A stretch of DNA of 57,500 nt from Prorocentrum cordatum (Eukaryota > Sar > Dinophyceae > Prorocentrales > Prorocentraceae): NCBI GenBank assembly GCA_963575745.1, contig CAUYUJ010000925.1, forward strand, positions 102,501 through 160,000, in the 5' to 3' direction. Positions 54,057-57,500 of this stretch are shown here, in pieces. The notes beneath the pieces are model-generated. The model was not told the origin of the DNA. It did no database searches and worked only from the letters and a program-made list of their open reading frames with translations. The first letter of the stretch is position 1; the number at the start of each line of letters is the position of its first letter. The translations under genes were made by a program, and so were the position numbers.

Positions 54057-54690
54057 TGCAGGCGCTCGAAACGCAGGAGGGTGGGCGCGGGGCCGGGGTG
54101 CTCCGCGACGAAGCGGGTCTCTGCGCGGGAGCGCTGGTCTGCCTCGACAGCGGCCACGCGTGCGCCAGTGCAGCGGCGCGCAGGGATGGACGTCAGGGAG
54201 TGGGGGGGAGCTGGCGAGATTCCCCAGGGCCAGATTTTCGCCCCAGATCCACTCTTGAGGGCCCCAGGGCCCGACGGGCCCGATAGTCAAGGGAGGACGA
54301 GCCACCCCGACCCCCAGAATTGGCGATTACTAAGCTGCCCTGGGCGTTTCTTAGACAGCCGTGCCCTGTTCGAGTCCTCCCTTGGGTGCGTCTACGAAAC
54401 GCCTCCGCTTGTCGGGGTGCTTACTCAGATAGCGGGCCCCAGAGGCCGAGGTCGAGGAGAGGAGCCCGACTTCTGCCAGTACAACCAGAGATGCTCGGGG
54501 TGCGATTGCACCGAGGGCGGCCGCCACAAAAAACGGGCCCCGGGCGCCCGCCGCGAGATGGAGGCCCCTGCAGGAGGGGGAAGAGGGGCCTGCTGCGGCC
54601 AAGAAGGGGGTGATGATCAGGGTGGTGGATACCACGGCGGGGGCATGGTATCTCTCCAGATCTCATGGCCCACTCTTCTTCTGCTTAGTA
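54057..54690. other. No recognised gene
   Basis: Frames are present but without recognisable domains. A Cys-rich run near 54475-54510 (CQYNQRCSGCDC) is too short to assign. Confidence 0.4.
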
Positions 54691-54718
54691 TTCTTATTAT
54701 TATTATTATTATTATTAA

Positions 54719-54749
<31 letters not shown>

Positions 54750-54803
54750 CTTCTTCTTCTTCTTCTTCTTCTTCTTCTTCTTCTTCTTCTTCTTCTTCTT
54801 CTT
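54691..54803. repeat. ATT then CTT compound microsatellite
   Basis: 54691-54748 is ATT repeat; 54749-54803 is CTT repeat. Confidence 0.95.
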
Positions 54804-55595
54804 TCAATGCGTTCCATGGCTCCCCCCTCGTCCGAGCACATGCCTCGGGCCATGATTTGCGTGGCCCCTCTTGGACGCCTCCCCCCCTTGGCCGTCCCGA
54901 TGGAGGAGGCAAGGCGATGAGAGGGAGAAGGAATAAAGGTGGGGATGGAGGAAAGGAGCTCTCCCCAGCTGCGGGTGGTTCGGAGAGGTCATCGAGGCCT
55001 CCAGCGGCTAAAAGAAAGCAGTGGCATCCTCTGAGAATTTCTGGGGTCCATCTTCGATCTCTGACCTCCGACGTCGTGAGTTTCCAACGCCGGGTCAGCC
55101 CCTTTCCCGGAGAAGAAATTTTCATCCCGAGTGTTCTTTGATGGTCCTGGGTGCCCGAGAGAGCCCCCACATATTGGCCGAGAAATTCGAGACACCTCCG
55201 CCGTTTTCTGTTGTTCCAATGCGTCGGAGCCGTGGACTTTTGAGATGACGACCACGGCGATCAACGCAGTGAAGTTGCATAGGCATCAGCTTGTGGAGGT
55301 CCGCGCGGATTTCCTGGGTCGTCGCAGGACCTCCCTCCCCGGCGCGCGAAGCGCCTGGCGTGCGGCGCCGATCCGAGGAGTCTGTGCGAACATCCGAAAG
55401 GTCGTTCCTATGATTATCGATTGCTTATCGAAAGACGGCCTCACGCGGCCCCAAGATTACCCCAGGCGCCCCCAGGATGGCCCTCAAGACTCGAGATCCA
55501 GACGGCCACCAGGAATCCCCAGAGGCTCTCGGGAGGCTCTGAGGCTGAGAGGCCCCACGATGGCACGGAGGTGCGGTCGGGGCATTTGGGACAGC
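54804..55595. other. No recognised gene; diverged inverted-repeat element copy
   Basis: 55293-55408 is a diverged relative of 48883-49015 (GGAGGTCCGCGCGGATTTC, then GCGCCGATCCGAGGAG). Nothing else recognised. Confidence 0.45.
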
Positions 55596-55599
55596 GTGC

Positions 55600-55785
55600 C
55601 CTTCCGCCAGTTGTGGCACGCCGCCGTTCGGCGCCACGCGCTATCCGCCTTCGCGGCCCCCAGGCGTCGACGTCCCGAGCCTCTCCGACCCCCCCCCGCC
55701 CCGCGAAGCGGAGCAGCACGCCACATCCCCTCGCAGGGGACGGCGTGTCGCCCGGGCCGCCGTGGCGACACGCCAGCCAGAGCTG
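55600..55785. repeat. Dispersed repeat with a hairpin, copy 2
   Basis: Relative of 41790-41985. The hairpin is GGCGTGTCGC (55744-55753) with GCGACACGCC (55767-55776), a perfect 10-bp stem. Confidence 0.7.
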
Positions 55786-56531
55786 CCTGGCCGCCCCTGA
55801 GAGCCGGCGCCGCGAGAAAGTCGCAGCCTCGCGAACAAAAATCGCGCCCAGAGCCCCACATACACCGCATCCCCCTGCGTCATGCTTCGAGCCGGCTCGA
55901 CCCGTGAGGGCCCCGGGGCCCGCAGCGGGGCGAAGGCGCCCGTGGTGAAGCAACGGCAGCGCCAGGATCTCAGGGGCATGCCGTTGCCGCTCCTCTGGCG
56001 GCAGTGGCGGCGCACAGCCCAGGAGCACTCCGGCGCGGCCCACTACCGCTCGGAGCAGCGCGTCCGCTACGAGCACCCGGGCCCGCAGCCTCGGGCGCCC
56101 CGCCGCGCTTGCACGCCGCGCGCCCCCCCCTTTCTGGAGCGAGAGAAGGAAAGAATGAAAGAAGTACAGAAGTCAACCTTCCAAAGAAGTCCTCGTCCCT
56201 TCCAAAGAAGTCCTCGTCAACCTTCCAAAGAAGTCCTCGTCTCCTGGAACGAGATGGTCCGAACTTTTTTGAGTCCCCCCCGGAGGGAGGAAGGGACTTC
56301 AGCCTCCCTCTCAAAAGTCCCTCCCGGAGGGAGGGAGAGAACTTGTTCAGTCCTTCCCTCTCCAGAAGTCCCTCCCGGAGGGAGGGAGGGACTTCTGAGA
56401 CGACTGCGCGCGGCGCCGAGGCGAGCGCTGGCATCCGCCCTTTCGATTCCCGCCCCGGCGTCGTCTCTCCGGCTCCAGCTCCCACCAGTTCTCCAGCAAC
56501 GGGTCCGACGCCCTCCAGCTTTCATTTTCGA
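55786..56531. repeat. Short tandem repeats in unassigned sequence
   Basis: 56177-56242 has three copies of CTTCCAAAGAAGTCCTCGTC. 56275-56400 has three or four GTCCCTCCCGGAGGGAGGGA-type hairpin-prone units. No gene in 55786-56150. Confidence 0.7.
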
Positions 56532-56731
56532 TCGGCGGCGAGCGAGGGGGGGAAGAGAGAAGGAGAAGGCCCTCTTAGAAGCCGGCGGGGCTTACCAGAA
56601 GCCCTCCGGCCTTCTGAGAATGTTTCTGCGTCTTTGGGGAAGGCTTCGAAAGCTCTTCAGAAGGCTGGGGAATTCCGAGCACTCTGAGAAGGCCCGCCCC
56701 TTCTCCCTTCCCCCCCCGGGCGCGCTGCCTA
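56532..56731. mobile_element. Foldback MITE-like element, copy 6
   Basis: Left TCGGCGGCGAGCGAGGGG; right CCCCCCCGGGCGCGCTGCCT plus A. Interior has CCTCTTAGAAG, GGCCTTCTGAGAA and CTCTGAGAAGG units. Flanked by TTCGA at 56527-56531 and 56732-56736. Confidence 0.8.
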
Positions 56732-56736
56732 TTCGA

Positions 56737-57500
56737 GCGCCTACGGGTGAGCGGATGGCGGGCCTCACCCAGTGTTACCTGTACAATCTGTCTTTCTCAG
56801 CGCTCCGGCGCCACCGCCGGGCTCTTGCAGGCCTGCCCCCCTGAGGTGACAGACCGGCGCCTCGCCCTCGCCTCGCCCCCAAGCCATCCGCGCTTCTGGT
56901 CCTGCAGGTCCCAAGCTTCAGGAGCAAGAGTGGCGGGGGGCGTCTCCGGCGAAGCGCCCCGGCCGCCCCGGGAGCGTGACAGGATCGGAGGACGCGCCAT
57001 GGGGGGCGAGAAGTGGGGGGGGCAGCGAGGGCTGCGTATGGGGCCAGGAAAGAGCACTCTTTTCTCCCCTCCCCCATCCCTTTCACACCCCCCTCATTAA
57101 TTGGCGCCCAAGCCCCCCATCCCAAGCTTTAGGATCCTAAGTGGTGGGGCCGCCTCGGGCAAAACGCGCGAGCCGCTTGAGAGTGCGACGGGGAAGAGTT
57201 CTAATAATAAACACGGGTGGAGGGGGAGGAAGGCGAGAAGAAGAGGGTGGACGGGAGGTAGGAGGGAGGACCAGAAGAAGCTCAGTCTGCATCAGCGATG
57301 TGACAGTAAACCATCCCGTCCCAAGAAGTCGCCTTCATAAGTCTACTGCAAGAAGCGCCCTGCTGAAAGGCAGCCATCCAATGGGCTTGCCATTTTGGCG
57401 AGTGCCCCGCCCTGAAAAAGGCACCGCCCTGCATCTTTCCAACGTGTAGCCAGGAATGCAAAAAGGTATCCCTAGCCATACAGGCTACCAGGTGCTCAGC
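56737..57500. other. No recognised gene to the window end
   Basis: Mixed GC-rich sequence. No domain, RNA gene or repeat I can support. Confidence 0.4.

Noticed and set aside
54081-54920. 280-codon frame with a Cys-rich part and poly-Leu end
   Set aside because: Its C-terminal half is the ATT/CTT microsatellite, and the rest has no recognisable domain or composition.
57389-57400. GCCATTTTGGC, an 11-base match to the spliced-leader core
   Set aside because: Too short in a window this size and lacking the CTCAAG end.

Overview
The window looks like nuclear DNA of a dinoflagellate. Five things point that way. It is GC-rich and very gene-poor. A tandem relict of the dinoflagellate trans-spliced leader sits at 12325-12361. 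Coding regions are broken by introns. Retroelements are nested in one another. There is a very large load of triplet microsatellites (GTC, GGA/TCC, GAT). No prokaryotic operons, rRNA, tRNA or CRISPR arrays were seen.

Layout. 1-3016: the 3' part of a GH31 glycosidase gene with a PAN/Apple-like Cys-rich segment and a GGA-filled intron. 3017-4740: microsatellites and a 74-bp tandem repeat. 4741-11290: five copies of a 1.3-1.6 kb repeat; the three left copies carry long GTC tracts and the two right copies are decayed. 11437-14200: TA-linked repeats, duplicated blocks and the spliced-leader relict. 14319-20280: a probable single multi-exon gene encoding an AEP/RepB-like primase, paired Stc1-like zinc fingers, a DD35E integrase and an OTU cysteine protease. 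It has one in-frame TGA and two inferred introns. No reverse transcriptase is visible next to it. I regard it as the best candidate here for an undescribed mobile-element system.

20800-27347 and 37412-38189: decayed minus-strand retroelement sequence (RanBP2-type zinc finger and coiled-coil ORF1, RNase H, APE-type endonuclease), GGA tracts, foldback elements and an 87-bp tandem repeat. Into the ORF1 part of this older element a 10.06-kb Ty1/copia retrotransposon (27348-37411) has inserted on the plus strand. It has 107-bp LTRs that differ at one base, a 4-bp target duplication, an initiator-Met-type primer-binding site, and intact-looking integrase, RT and RNase H motifs. Its LTR contains a spliced-leader-like string.

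38200-57500 holds no gene I can defend. It is built of repeat families: a composite satellite (80-83-bp and about 72-bp monomers joined to TCC tracts, both orientations), a foldback MITE-like family with TCGGCGGCG ends and 5-bp target duplications, other small inverted-repeat elements, and long purine/pyrimidine, GT and ATT/CTT tracts. The dominant process visible is layered transposition and microsatellite expansion around rare host exons.
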